This document shows positions 9,201 to 17,274 of a stretch of 64,000 bases of DNA, piece by piece (position 1 is the first letter of the stretch; each line of letters begins with the position of its first letter). A program made the position numbers and the translations under genes. Below the pieces are notes generated by a model. That model did not search any database, had not been told where the DNA came from, and was given only the letters and a program-made list of their open reading frames with translations. The DNA is from Paenibacillus sp. G2S3. Its GTDB lineage: Bacteria; Bacillota; Bacilli; Paenibacillales; Paenibacillaceae. The stretch is taken from the NCBI RefSeq assembly GCF_030123105.1, contig NZ_CP126095.1:5580001-5644000 (forward strand), given 5' to 3'.

Positions 9201-12200
9201 CAGCTGAATATCAGGGATTCTGAAGGTTTTCCATACCCCTTTAGTCGTGGTGAGGTCGAAGGTACCCAGTAGCTTATCGCCATCATAGATGCCAAAGGAC
9301 ATTTGGGCGACATCCGATTGGCTAGAGCGAATTCGTGATGTGACTTTGTACATGCCTTCTTTCTCTACATTTACCTTATAGGAGATGGCTTCTCCCTTAC
9401 TTGTGTTGGTGTAGCATAATCCGCCGTCTACATCATTACTGCTTACTGGCGTGATTATCGGAGTAATGGAGGCAAATTCCGTCTCAGCTACCTTCAATTT
9501 AGTATTTTTCCCAATCTTCTTTACTGCCAAAGCTACATCACTGTTGATTCTGACATAATCAAAATCAACAACAAATGGATCTGTGAGATTCTGACTTCCA
9601 TTAGATGCAAGTAATCCAAACTTCGGATTGGCATAATTCGCAGTTGTACTGCCAAGTGAAATATATTCCTTGCCGTCAGCGCTGACATAACCGGAATAGC
9701 TATTGCCTATTTTTTTCAAACGTAAATACAGCTCTTTCTTTTCTCCAAAAATACTGGTGAGCTGACTGGCAGACAGTTGTCCGATGGTAACAGGCTCCGT
9801 ACCTCCGGTTTCTTTGGTCATACCGATGATCTTGCCGCTACTGTATTCATACTTCACCCAGATATAGTTATTGTTATCCTGTGAAGCCGTGATGCCGACG
9901 CCGTTATAATTTTGATTTGGCGCTTTGCTCATATTAATTTTCACTGTTGCTTCCCAGTTGCCGAAGGCCTCCTGCTGGAAATAGTTCTTCAAATCTGCAT
10001 GATCACTCCAGAAGTCACCTCTTTCAGCGATGATTCTCAAATTGCCGAGAGCGGTGCTCAAAGACCAATTTTTGTTGTTTTCTGTATTGGTAGCAGTCTC
10101 TTTATTAATCGTCCAGAAGTTGCTTAGATTTGTACTATCGAACTCATCACTCTGTGGTGTCGTACCAAACTGTATCACATAGGAATTCGCCTGATCGGAG
10201 CTGATACATTTGATCGTCACTCTTTTATTGATGAGATCTACGTTGGCCGTCGCTTTTACACCATCATTCGTTTCAAACGTAACTTCAGGCAAAGTAGCCC
10301 CGTTACTGAGACCTACATCATAACTGAACCTAGTCTGTGCAAACCCCTCAAGCGGCTTACCATCAATAGAGATATTCTTTAAATAAGCATAGGTCGGATT
10401 CTCAAAAATAGGTTCCAAACCTTCCTCCGAAGAGAAAATAACCTTGTAGATCCGTTTCTCTCCTCCGGCCGAAGCAGTAATTACAGCAGCCGGTCTATCT
10501 TTATCCGCTTGTCGTATACTTACGTCTACACCAGCTATCGCCGTAGCTTTGACTTCAGGATAGCTGCTAGTTTCAGTCGTTTCACCAAAGGCTTTATAGT
10601 CGAGTTTCAATGGATTAAATATTTTAATCTTTTTGCCGCCAACCGTAATATCAGAGAGCTGTGGATCTCCTGATTTGTCCGTATTCACCCGGAACCAATC
10701 TCTTCCCGGCGTATAATTGACCACATAATCAATCTTTGCCGTTCTTGCAAAGGCTGGAGATTTCATCAAAAAGCTCGTAATATTCTTGGCAGAACGCTGC
10801 AATTCTCCCAAGGTCAGACTGCCGTTAGCAAGCGATGTCATCGTATTAAAGGTACTGTTATTCCGATTCTTATGCGTTTCTGCATAATCGTTCGGAATTA
10901 CCATGTAAAGGTCATTTTGGGCACGGACCATGGCTTTGCCGTTGGTTTCATCATAACGATTGGTAGTGGCATAGAAGCCCTGATCCTCACTCATCTTCGC
11001 CCACCAGTCTGTCATGACAATCCCGTCAAAGCCCCACTCTCCGCGGAGGATGGTCGTATTCAGATCATAGTTACTGGAAGCCCAAGTTCCGTTTACCGGA
11101 CCATAGGACGTCATCACTGAGCGCGCCTTTCCACTCTTCACTGCCATTTCATAACCTTTCAAATAAATCTCGCGAAGCGCTCTTTCAGAGACAAGTGCAT
11201 TCACAAGATGTCTATCCGTTTCCTGATTGTTCGCTGCGAAATGCTTAATAGTAGGCGATGTACCGTTCTTCTGAAGACCTCTTGTCTGCGCAGCAGCCAT
11301 GATGCCTGTCAGTAACGGATCCTCTGAAAAATACTCAAAGTTTCTTCCGTTCAGGGGACTTCTGTGGATATTGATTCCCGGTCCAAGCAGCGTGTCGATA
11401 TTGTTAATCAGCATTTCTTTACCGAGAAGATCAAACAATCTTTCATTCAGCTCGGTGTTCCACGTACAGGCAAGCATCGTCCCGTTCGGGATACTGGTCG
11501 CCTTCTCTGCATTGGTCTCCATCCGGATTCCTGAAGGACCGTCGGCAGCACTGTCGATAGGGAGTCCGAATTTCAGCAGATTTTTAGTGACACCACCAAA
11601 AGCCGCAGCGGTACCGGCAGTAACTTTAGGGCTAGACATTCCTTCCCCTAAAATAATGGCCCCCAAATCGTTATTGGACAATTGTGCAATGAACTGATCC
11701 ATAGTCACTTTTTGATTGTATACATCCAATAAGGTATAACCCTTGTCCCCAGTTTGTGCAATGGACGCAGGGAGATTTTGCTTGATTCTTTCATCCAAGT
11801 CGGTAGTCCGTGTCGGTACCTTTTCAGTGACGGTCGTAAAAGTACCATTTTCATTCGGTTGTCCTGGTTTGATACGATCAAATTCCTTAGTTGGCGCGAG
11901 CGCTTCCTGCAGGGTTTCTACAACCTTCAAAGCATTAAGGCTGTATACTCCTTGCTTTTCGCTGTCACTTACACTGTTGCCTACGTAAATATTATAGTCA
12001 CCAGCTTCTAGGACATAAGATGAATCATGACCTGTAATTCCACTATCATCATATGAGGCCATATCTTTGGTGTCATACGTGATGGTGATCGACTGTGATT
12101 CCCCAGGCTGTAACAGCCGGGTCTTAGCAAAAGCAGCAAGCTCCTTGGCCGGCTTGCCAAGTTTACCTTGTGGTGCACCGTAATAAATCTGTACAACTTC

Positions 12201-13250
12201 TTTGCCTTCCACCTTACCAGTATTCTGAACAGTTACAGTCACTGCAACCTCATTCTCACCAGCTTTGACATTATCAGTCGTGATCTTGAAATTGGTATAG
12301 GACAGTCCGTACCCAAATGGATAGAGCACCTTATCCGGAGCAAAGGTCTCAAAATAGCGGTAGCCTACATAAATATCCTCACTATAAGAATTCTCAGTTT
12401 TGCTGCCAAAATGTGCAGTAGAAGGATAGTCAGCAAGTGTAGCTGCAATCGTGTCGCTCAATTTACCGCTTGGCGTAACGTCTCCGGTCAGTACGTCGGC
12501 TACAGCGCTACCGCCTTCCATCCCCCCTTGCCATGTGTACAAAATAGCAGCTTTGGGATAGTTTTTAGCCCATGACATATCGATAACGTTGGCTACGTTC
12601 AATACGATGGCCACACGGTCGAATTTGGCATAGACCCGGTTAAGCATGTCTACTTCAAGGTCTGTCAGCTTATAGGCACCCTTGACGTCCGTATTATCCT
12701 TATCTTCACCGGCTGTTCTACCGATGATGACCACAGCTGTATCCGTTTTTGCTTTTGCTGCATCCACAATTTCATCGGTTAAAGGCATTTCTGCCTGTGA
12801 CCACGGCTCTGCTGCCCAGCCACCACCGCCATTGTTGAAAGGATTCTTTTTGATCCAGTCGGCATAAACCTTCGCCAGATCTTCATTTAACTTGAGACTG
12901 GGATTGTTCCGAAGACCTTCCAGAATCCCATTCACATAATCTACCCTTACCGCACCGCCAGATCCTGTGCCTGACTTGTAATAATGCGCTTGTATGCGGC
13001 CAAATACCGATACATTTTCACTCTTCTTGATAGGAAGCACTTGTTCATTCTCATTTACTTGTGATCCTGCTGGTTTATACTCCGGATTTTGCAGCATCAC
13101 AATACCTTCAGCGGCCACTTCTCTGGACACATCCGCTAATCCCGGGAGAACCTTAGCCAAAACGGGAGAACTGGTACTAGGCGTTATGATTGAGGTTATC
13201 AGAATGCAGCAGAATAATATTTTAAGTAAGCGATTACAATTTTTCCTCAT
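6285..13250 (-). CDS. SLH-anchored multidomain GH3 glycosidase with reversed domain order
   Basis: The product has 2321 residues from the ATG at 13250, which has GGTGAT just upstream; an ATG four codons earlier is possible. A signal peptide (about 1-35) comes first. The order then is: GH3 C-domain (about 40-300, GRTAGEDKD loop with the likely acid/base Glu), FnIII-like domain (about 315-435), GH3 TIM barrel (about 480-840, IKHFAANNQETDRH and the nucleophile Asp748 in GIVMTDWWA), beta-sandwich modules, a LamG/GH43-C2-like domain (about 1030-1240), a CBM6-like domain (1250-1375), a FIVAR-like helix pair, a second CBM-like domain (1450-1640), an InlB-type repeat, four Ig-like repeats (about 1710-2070), a Pro/Thr linker and three SLH domains (2130-2315). 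Reversed GH3 order is known from rumen beta-glucosidases. The enzyme is probably held on the cell wall and acts on plant or microbial glycans; the substrate is unknown. No other carbohydrate gene is adjacent. Confidence 0.92.
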   Translation of the reverse strand: MRKNCNRLLKILFCCILITSIITPSTSSPVLAKVLPGLADVSREVAAEGIVMLQNPEYKPAGSQVNENEQVLPIKKSENVSVFGRIQAHYYKSGTGSGGAVRVDYVNGILEGLRNNPSLKLNEDLAKVYADWIKKNPFNNGGGGWAAEPWSQAEMPLTDEIVDAAKAKTDTAVVIIGRTAGEDKDNTDVKGAYKLTDLEVDMLNRVYAKFDRVAIVLNVANVIDMSWAKNYPKAAILYTWQGGMEGGSAVADVLTGDVTPSGKLSDTIAATLADYPSTAHFGSKTENSYSEDIYVGYRYFETFAPDKVLYPFGYGLSYTNFKITTDNVKAGENEVAVTVTVQNTGKVEGKEVVQIYYGAPQGKLGKPAKELAAFAKTRLLQPGESQSITITYDTKDMASYDDSGITGHDSSYVLEAGDYNIYVGNSVSDSEKQGVYSLNALKVVETLQEALAPTKEFDRIKPGQPNENGTFTTVTEKVPTRTTDLDERIKQNLPASIAQTGDKGYTLLDVYNQKVTMDQFIAQLSNNDLGAIILGEGMSSPKVTAGTAAAFGGVTKNLLKFGLPIDSAADGPSGIRMETNAEKATSIPNGTMLACTWNTELNERLFDLLGKEMLINNIDTLLGPGINIHRSPLNGRNFEYFSEDPLLTGIMAAAQTRGLQKNGTSPTIKHFAANNQETDRHLVNALVSERALREIYLKGYEMAVKSGKARSVMTSYGPVNGTWASSNYDLNTTILRGEWGFDGIVMTDWWAKMSEDQGFYATTNRYDETNGKAMVRAQNDLYMVIPNDYAETHKNRNNSTFNTMTSLANGSLTLGELQRSAKNITSFLMKSPAFARTAKIDYVVNYTPGRDWFRVNTDKSGDPQLSDITVGGKKIKIFNPLKLDYKAFGETTETSSYPEVKATAIAGVDVSIRQADKDRPAAVITASAGGEKRIYKVIFSSEEGLEPIFENPTYAYLKNISIDGKPLEGFAQTRFSYDVGLSNGATLPEVTFETNDGVKATANVDLINKRVTIKCISSDQANSYVIQFGTTPQSDEFDSTNLSNFWTINKETATNTENNKNWSLSTALGNLRIIAERGDFWSDHADLKNYFQQEAFGNWEATVKINMSKAPNQNYNGVGITASQDNNNYIWVKYEYSSGKIIGMTKETGGTEPVTIGQLSASQLTSIFGEKKELYLRLKKIGNSYSGYVSADGKEYISLGSTTANYANPKFGLLASNGSQNLTDPFVVDFDYVRINSDVALAVKKIGKNTKLKVAETEFASITPIITPVSSNDVDGGLCYTNTSKGEAISYKVNVEKEGMYKVTSRIRSSQSDVAQMSFGIYDGDKLLGTFDLTTTKGVWKTFRIPDIQLSAGEHTLRIVFESAGIDLNWLTFQLKQDNVDTSVLDADIKAAQNIDMNAYTAYKKLKFNAVLDEVKAVLAEPINDEVVAEAIASLKAAITDLSISSMPINIAPKETLKIENGIRIYPYNAPWIYATNTQFRFESGTDAMSYVNSNDLVYFGQVDLTNLVEVRVQYAREGGSSPSFKFYTEADNTGKPVKRATTQGKAYADAYSGGGTFELGNEFASISFAQKAGAAWGNYGMASTKQTSGNSYIDHYLTAETFLDRTKVTGKQNVYMIFNGLNANLQYVELIYADPIEVTFDQNYLDAPAPTKVTAFKGEAISTLPRVPEREGYIFAGWFDNKEGTGNALTVDTVMNISTVYYAKWTEDTHAKEIISIVQPQLLSVPFGTVAGELNLPATVEATLGNKRVIHLPVQWDSKDFNGGKAGIYTLAGSFELPEGVLNSTHQTVSITVVVLPEGTKPIQITKVEKLEGKNVEFGTAFDKLELPSSATVTLDTYEQKELVVKWSPVGYNGNVEGSYVLNGVIVLEEGMVNPNDLKASITIQVRPEVIRVAEIVTVQDLESKSVPFGTPFNGLKLPSSVIATLNNGETKAISIDWNSDGYNGDKQGAFILKGALVPVEGISNPKDLKASITIEVLPEVITIPEITEVQALASKSVAYGTGFDALELPASVSVTLNTGMNKVVSVQWNKEGYNGNKEGTYTIKGELILPEGIANPLGLKVQISVIVKPYSGGTGGDGNQPSTPTPTNPAVPSVPSIPGEVVKPGEQQPQPPKTDGKTKTPELIRQELKNKFKDATLIPSWAESAIAALVERNIIGGRTDGSFDPSGKVNRAEFVAMVVKSFNFSMGENQKQFTDVLKDAWYKNYVEIGTSNQLINGIGNGMFAPNSSISRQDLCVILFNALKKLNVELPQPTNHDFPDDASIAGYAKEAVYAFKDLGIVNGGSGGKMDPTASASRAEAAVIINNVLDYYASVTSSKVK

Positions 13251-13709
13251 ACTTATCACCATTCCTTTCGATTAAGGCACAGCTTAGGATAATGGGTCAT
13301 CGTAAAGAGCGAGATTTCAATTAAAAAACCGATGGGATGAATTTACTTTCAGGAAGGAGTTATTCTCTAAGAGCGCTAGCCGCTGTGGAGTAAGGCTTGT
13401 TCAAGTATCAAGTGTGTTACTGATTAAATCTAAACCGGTTTAGATTTTTTGCATAATTCCCCTAACTCATACCTACAAAATAAAGAGTGCGAAAATGTTC
13501 ATTAATTCCTCCTTTACTTTTTAAACTTACATTGAATACTATCATCAGAAATATCATCCTAACATAGAAAATCCTCATAGATTTATTGAATATACTCATG
13601 TATCACAGAACTATATTAAAATAGCAGGGAGAATCAGCATCGCTCAATGCCAATTCTCCCTGCTATAAAAAAACCAAATGCAAGTTCGCGGACTTTCTTT
13701 CAAGTAGAA
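13251..13709. other. Intergenic region upstream of GH3
   Basis: About 460 bases without a credible gene. It holds the LacI-type palindrome at 13426-13447. The rest is AT-rich with no clear terminator for the upstream lipoprotein gene and no hexamer pair that I would defend. Confidence 0.6.
13426..13447. promoter_or_regulatory. LacI-family-type operator palindrome upstream of the GH3 gene
   Basis: A perfect 22-bp palindrome is centred on AACCGGTT; its inner 20 bases are AATCTAAACCGGTTTAGATT. A central CG flanked by AA/TT is typical of LacI/GalR-family operators. It lies about 180 bases upstream of the GH3 start. No LacI gene is in the window, so the regulator is unknown. Confidence 0.55.
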
Positions 13710-14705
13710 TTATTTTGCAGATAAAAGACTCTCAGTAATGTAATTTAACTGCGCTTCAAGCGTAACGGGATCGCTATATGTATCAGCGGTTGGGTCCAGT
13801 TGGAATACGTTGCCTGCTTTTACGGCAGGAAGGTGCTTCCATAAGGGGTTGTCATAGACAATTTTCGGATCGCTCGTATCGCCAGCCCATGGGCATGTGA
13901 ATACAATATCGCCAGCAAATTGAGGTAGCTTCTCAAGGGAGATTGTTGCCCAACCAGTGCCGCTGTCTATAGCTTCTTTCTGCGCTTCAGGAGGTGCTTT
14001 CAGACCAAATTCATTATAAATAATTTCTCCACCGCGCCCGTAGCTGTGACCGAATACGAATAGTCCACCGGAAAACGGATTTAGGATAGAAACGGTTTTG
14101 TCACCTACAGCTGCTAACACCTTAGGCTTCAATTCGTTGATTTTTTTGTTCCATTGTTCCACCCAAGCTTTAGCTTCGACTTCTTTCCCCGTTAATGTAC
14201 CGAAATCAAGCATTTGATCTCTGATAGTTTTTGCACCGTATTGAATGGCTACTACTGGCGCTATTTCGGCCAGCTTGTCGAGTCCTTCCATTCCGGAGAA
14301 TGCAACAATAAGATCAGGGTTCAGCTCTAAAATGTGTTCAAGAGATGGTTCATCCCCAAGGCCTTGAACGCCTTCCAGCATTCCTTCAAAGTAGGGACTG
14401 TTTAAGACACCATTCATAACACCAACCGGTTTGATACCTAACGCCAAGAAGTATCCAGTGTCGAAGGAGGTTAAATCGACAATCCGTTTCGGATGTCTGG
14501 GTACTTGAATATCTCCGTTACTTGCTTGATATGTAACCATGTCCACTTCGCTGGATGAGTCATTGCTATTTGATGAAGATACAGCACTCTCTGTCCCATC
14601 TACTGAGGAGGTGGTATGCTCAACTGCTTGTCCGCAAGCTGCGAGAAGTAACATAACAACCAAAATAAACACAAGGAACAGATAAGTTCTTGTTGATTTA
14701 AACAA
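13710..14705 (-). CDS. Iron-siderophore ABC transporter substrate-binding lipoprotein
   Basis: The 331-residue product starts at a TTG with GGAGTGG about ten bases upstream. A lipobox (LLLAACGQ, Cys24) gives a membrane-anchored lipoprotein, followed by a Ser/Asp-rich linker and a FecB/BtuF-type periplasmic-binding fold (HPKRIVDLTSFDTGYFLALG, LNPDLIVAFSG). It would capture an Fe3+-siderophore for import. No permease or ATPase gene is next to it, so it must share a transporter encoded elsewhere. Control by Fur is supported by a near-perfect box over its promoter. Confidence 0.88.
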   Translation of the reverse strand: MFKSTRTYLFLVFILVVMLLLAACGQAVEHTTSSVDGTESAVSSSNSNDSSSEVDMVTYQASNGDIQVPRHPKRIVDLTSFDTGYFLALGIKPVGVMNGVLNSPYFEGMLEGVQGLGDEPSLEHILELNPDLIVAFSGMEGLDKLAEIAPVVAIQYGAKTIRDQMLDFGTLTGKEVEAKAWVEQWNKKINELKPKVLAAVGDKTVSILNPFSGGLFVFGHSYGRGGEIIYNEFGLKAPPEAQKEAIDSGTGWATISLEKLPQFAGDIVFTCPWAGDTSDPKIVYDNPLWKHLPAVKAGNVFQLDPTADTYSDPVTLEAQLNYITESLLSAK

Positions 14706-14744
14706 AATAATTCCACTCCAATCGACATATTATATAATAATGAT

Positions 14745-14763
14745 ATTGATAATCATTATCAAT
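14745..14763. promoter_or_regulatory. Fur box over the siderophore-binding gene promoter
   Basis: ATTGATAATCATTATCAAT is a 19-bp palindrome that contains the complete Fur 7-1-7 core. On the minus strand TTGATA inside it forms a -35 element, with TATTAT 17 bases downstream as -10. Bound Fur would therefore block RNA polymerase directly. Confidence 0.88.
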
Positions 14764-14906
14764 TGAATTATATAGTATTATTCTAGTATTGGCAATGGAT
14801 AATACGTTGACATCTACTGTATTACCTTTTGGACACCTATTATCTGAAGATTGAAAGTTATAAGGTAACAAAAACCCCCTTTCGCTTAAAAACACACTAA
14901 CAATAA

Positions 14907-14930
14907 AAGGACAGCCCCCCGGCTGTCCCT
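14907..14930 (-). terminator. Terminator of gpmA
   Basis: On the minus strand GGACAGCC and GGCTGTCC pair around a short GC loop and are followed by TTTTATT. Confidence 0.85.
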
Positions 14931-14974
14931 TAATCTCTTCAAGTCATATCTACTCTTTACACCTGTTACGCTTA

Positions 14975-15718
14975 TTACACATGACCCTGCTTAGCAACAT
15001 CAAGCGCCTTGGCGGCAACCTGTTCCGGATCTCCTAAATAAAAGCGGCTAATTGGATTAATGTTCTCATCCAGTTTGTACACTAAGGGTACTCCTGTAGG
15101 AATATTGAGCTCCAGCAGTGCCGCCTCATCAATATCCTCCATAAATTTAATCAACGCTCGCAGCGTATTGCCATGGGCTGAAATGAGCACCCGTTCCTTT
15201 TTACGTACAAGGGGGACAATGCGGTTTCTCCAGAAATCACCCACACGATGAACAGTATCCTCCAGACTCTCACCACGCGGGATATCCTCCGGACGAACAC
15301 TGCTGTAGCGAATATCGTTTCTGGCATACCGAGGATCATTAAGCTCCAGCAGTGGAGGCCGAACCGATAAACTCCGACGCCAGAGATGCAGCTGTTCTTC
15401 ACCGTACTTTATGGCCGTTTCACTTTTGCTAAGTCCCTGAAGTGCGCCATAATGCCGTTCGTTCAGTTTCCAGGACTTTTGCACAGGAATCCACAGCAGA
15501 TCCATTTCATCTAGAACATAATTGAGTGTTTTGATCGATCGTTTAAGTACCGAAGCAAAAGCCAAATCAAACGTATATCCTGCATCCTTCAACAGCTTGC
15601 CAGCAGCCTTGGCCTCTTGGATACCCTTCTCGGTTAAATCTGGGTCACTCCAGCCCGTAAATAAATTCTGCACATTGTACTGGCTTTCACCATGACGTAT
15701 AAGCACGATTTCGTACAT
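14975..15718 (-). CDS. gpmA: 2,3-bisphosphoglycerate-dependent phosphoglycerate mutase
   Basis: This enzyme interconverts 3- and 2-phosphoglycerate in glycolysis using a phosphohistidine. The 247-residue length fits the dPGM family. RHGES at residues 8-12 carries the catalytic His9; the second half of the site is in SAHGNTLRALIKF, and LNERHYGALQGLSKSE is the family signature. GGAGGAGAGAGG precedes the ATG. The gene is monocistronic with its own terminator, and no other glycolytic gene is nearby. Confidence 0.94.
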   Translation of the reverse strand: MYEIVLIRHGESQYNVQNLFTGWSDPDLTEKGIQEAKAAGKLLKDAGYTFDLAFASVLKRSIKTLNYVLDEMDLLWIPVQKSWKLNERHYGALQGLSKSETAIKYGEEQLHLWRRSLSVRPPLLELNDPRYARNDIRYSSVRPEDIPRGESLEDTVHRVGDFWRNRIVPLVRKKERVLISAHGNTLRALIKFMEDIDEAALLELNIPTGVPLVYKLDENINPISRFYLGDPEQVAAKALDVAKQGHV

Positions 15719-15832
15719 TTCCTCTCTCCTCCCACCTATAGCTCTGGAAATCTGTCACGTATAATTTCTGCGCTCCATTACTTGAATAATACTCTTTTTA
15801 GTAATAACCCATTCGCTAAAATAAATATCGAC

Positions 15833-15890
15833 AGCTAGCCCATCATTGGACTTTTAAACGGTGATAATCTTTAGTATGGGCTTTTTTTCA
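15833..15890 (+). other. Orphan terminator-like hairpin, possible small RNA end
   Basis: AGCCCAT and ATGGGCT bracket a loop of about 30 bases and are followed on the plus strand by a run of seven T. Both flanking genes are on the minus strand, so no annotated transcript ends here. It may be the 3' end of a small RNA or a chance structure. Confidence 0.35.
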
Positions 15891-16034
15891 CCAATTGAAT
15901 GTAAGATATGCAACAGAATGCAAAATTACCCTTACAGGAATTTATTCTATTGTATCAAAATAACGCGAAGGACGATAAACCCTTCAGTTTGCCAAGCATA
16001 AAGTATGGTGTGAAACTTATACTTTCTTATATTT

Positions 16035-16068
16035 CAAAAAAACCGGAAGCCTGTTGGCCCCGGTGATT
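16035..16068 (-). terminator. Likely terminator of the AraC-family gene
   Basis: On the minus strand ACCGG..GCC and GGC..CCGGT pair around AACA and are followed by seven T. It lies about 250 bases after the stop codon. Confidence 0.65.
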
Positions 16069-16317
16069 TAAAGTCTTTGGTCATATCCAGCGATTATGTT
16101 TAGAACCAGCTATCTATGGCAAAAGCACTCGACTGTTTTAATCGTTTTAAACGGTTTCTAAAAATCCTTGCGCCTCCACTTTTACAATCTGTGTTGCAGA
16201 TTCGGCGTCTGTTCATCATTCCATGCGTCTCCCCTTCCAAGAAGTTATGTAAATCCTCTGTAAACTAAACTGCAAAGTATTTACCCTTGGATGAAATAAC
16301 TGAAACAAGGAATTAAA

Positions 16318-17103
16318 TCAGCGGATCTCAGATGGACTTTTTCCGGTATACTGCTTAAACTGGCGGCTGAAAAAGAAAATGTCACGGTATCCAAGCGCAT
16401 CCGCTACTTCAGTAACATTCATTCCCGCGTAAAGCAGCAAATGCTGAGCACGCTCAATCCTCGCTCGAATGACATAAGATTGAACGGAAGAGCCTGTAAG
16501 CTCCTTAAACTTAATTGAAAAATACCGCGGCGACAGCCCTGCACGTGCAGCAAGATCCTCTACGCGATGCGAAATCCCGGGATGCTGGCTTACATAGTTC
16601 GCTATTTCGTGAATTATCTCTGTTAAATGGTTGCTGGCATAACGTTCTACAGGCTTCACACGGTCCTCCCTAAGCAGATGAATCATTAGTTGCTTTAGAA
16701 CAAGCTGCCCTTCTTCCTCAGCCGCGAACGTATCCACTAGGAATAGCCGGACGTAACGAGCAAGCAAATGCTCAAATTCAACCGTCTCTGCAAGTACGCG
16801 ATAGGGCAGCGGAATATCCGTCACCTCTCCGGTGACATCAAAATGAATATATGTAAGAACAAGCGGCTTTTGCGGATTATGAGTAGCACTTGTATGGTCA
16901 CCCGGACGGAACAAGAAGCAGCTTCCCTTGCCCACTTGGAAGGGTTCCCCGTTACGTATAACCGTTCCTTCCCCGCTCCATACATAGAATAAATCATAAT
17001 TTTGCAGCGACTTCTCTCTTTTTTGCCATTTCCAGCTTGGTTCGCACACAATCTTCGCCAAGGCAGGTAATATAACAAAAGAGGACGGCGATGCGTGCAG
17101 CAT
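16318..17103 (-). CDS. AraC-family transcriptional regulator with cupin sensor
   Basis: The 261-residue product starts at the ATG at 17103, which follows TAGGAGGG; a longer frame lacks a ribosome-binding site. The first 150 residues form a cupin-type sensor (VWSGEGTVIRNGEPFQVGKG, FRPGDHTSATHN). The C-terminal 100 residues hold the paired AraC helix-turn-helix (LAARAGLSPRYFSIKFKEL; VADALGYRDIFFFSRQFKQY). Such regulators usually respond to a sugar. The target is not evident. Its leader consists of two tandem 61-bp repeats. Confidence 0.9.
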   Translation of the reverse strand: MLHASPSSFVILPALAKIVCEPSWKWQKREKSLQNYDLFYVWSGEGTVIRNGEPFQVGKGSCFLFRPGDHTSATHNPQKPLVLTYIHFDVTGEVTDIPLPYRVLAETVEFEHLLARYVRLFLVDTFAAEEEGQLVLKQLMIHLLREDRVKPVERYASNHLTEIIHEIANYVSQHPGISHRVEDLAARAGLSPRYFSIKFKELTGSSVQSYVIRARIERAQHLLLYAGMNVTEVADALGYRDIFFFSRQFKQYTGKSPSEIR

Positions 17104-17119
17104 AACGTTCCCTCCTAAA

Positions 17120-17241
17120 AGTTTTGTTAGCATAATCTACTTGAGTTACTTCGCAAAACTCTCTTCGTAAGCATCCGCTTAGTTTTGTTAGCATAATCTA
17201 CTTGAATCACTTCACAAAACTTGCTTCGTAAGCGTTCGCTT
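17120..17241. repeat. Tandem 61-bp repeat in the AraC-gene leader
   Basis: Two copies (17120-17180 and 17181-17241) both begin AGTTTTGTTAGCATAATCTA and end near CGCTT, with about eight differences. Each copy has AGTTTTG and CAAAACT inverted ends 41 bases apart. The first copy abuts the AraC ribosome-binding site. Confidence 0.85.
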
Positions 17242-17274
17242 CTTTTTAATTTCCATCCCCACCATCATACCTTG

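Larger units (their letters stand above)
15719..16317. other. 600-base intergenic region with two hairpins
   Basis: No credible coding frame is present. It holds a plus-strand terminator-like hairpin at about 15833-15890 with no gene in front of it, a copy of a recurring AT-rich motif near 16011-16036, a minus-strand terminator at 16035-16068, and an AT-rich stretch at 16131-16160 with CGTTTTAAACG-like half sites. Confidence 0.6.

Noticed and set aside
13426..13447. GH3 upstream palindrome as a terminator
   Set aside because: A six-T run follows it on the plus strand, but the stem is AT-rich and no plus-strand gene precedes it. A LacI-type operator fits better.
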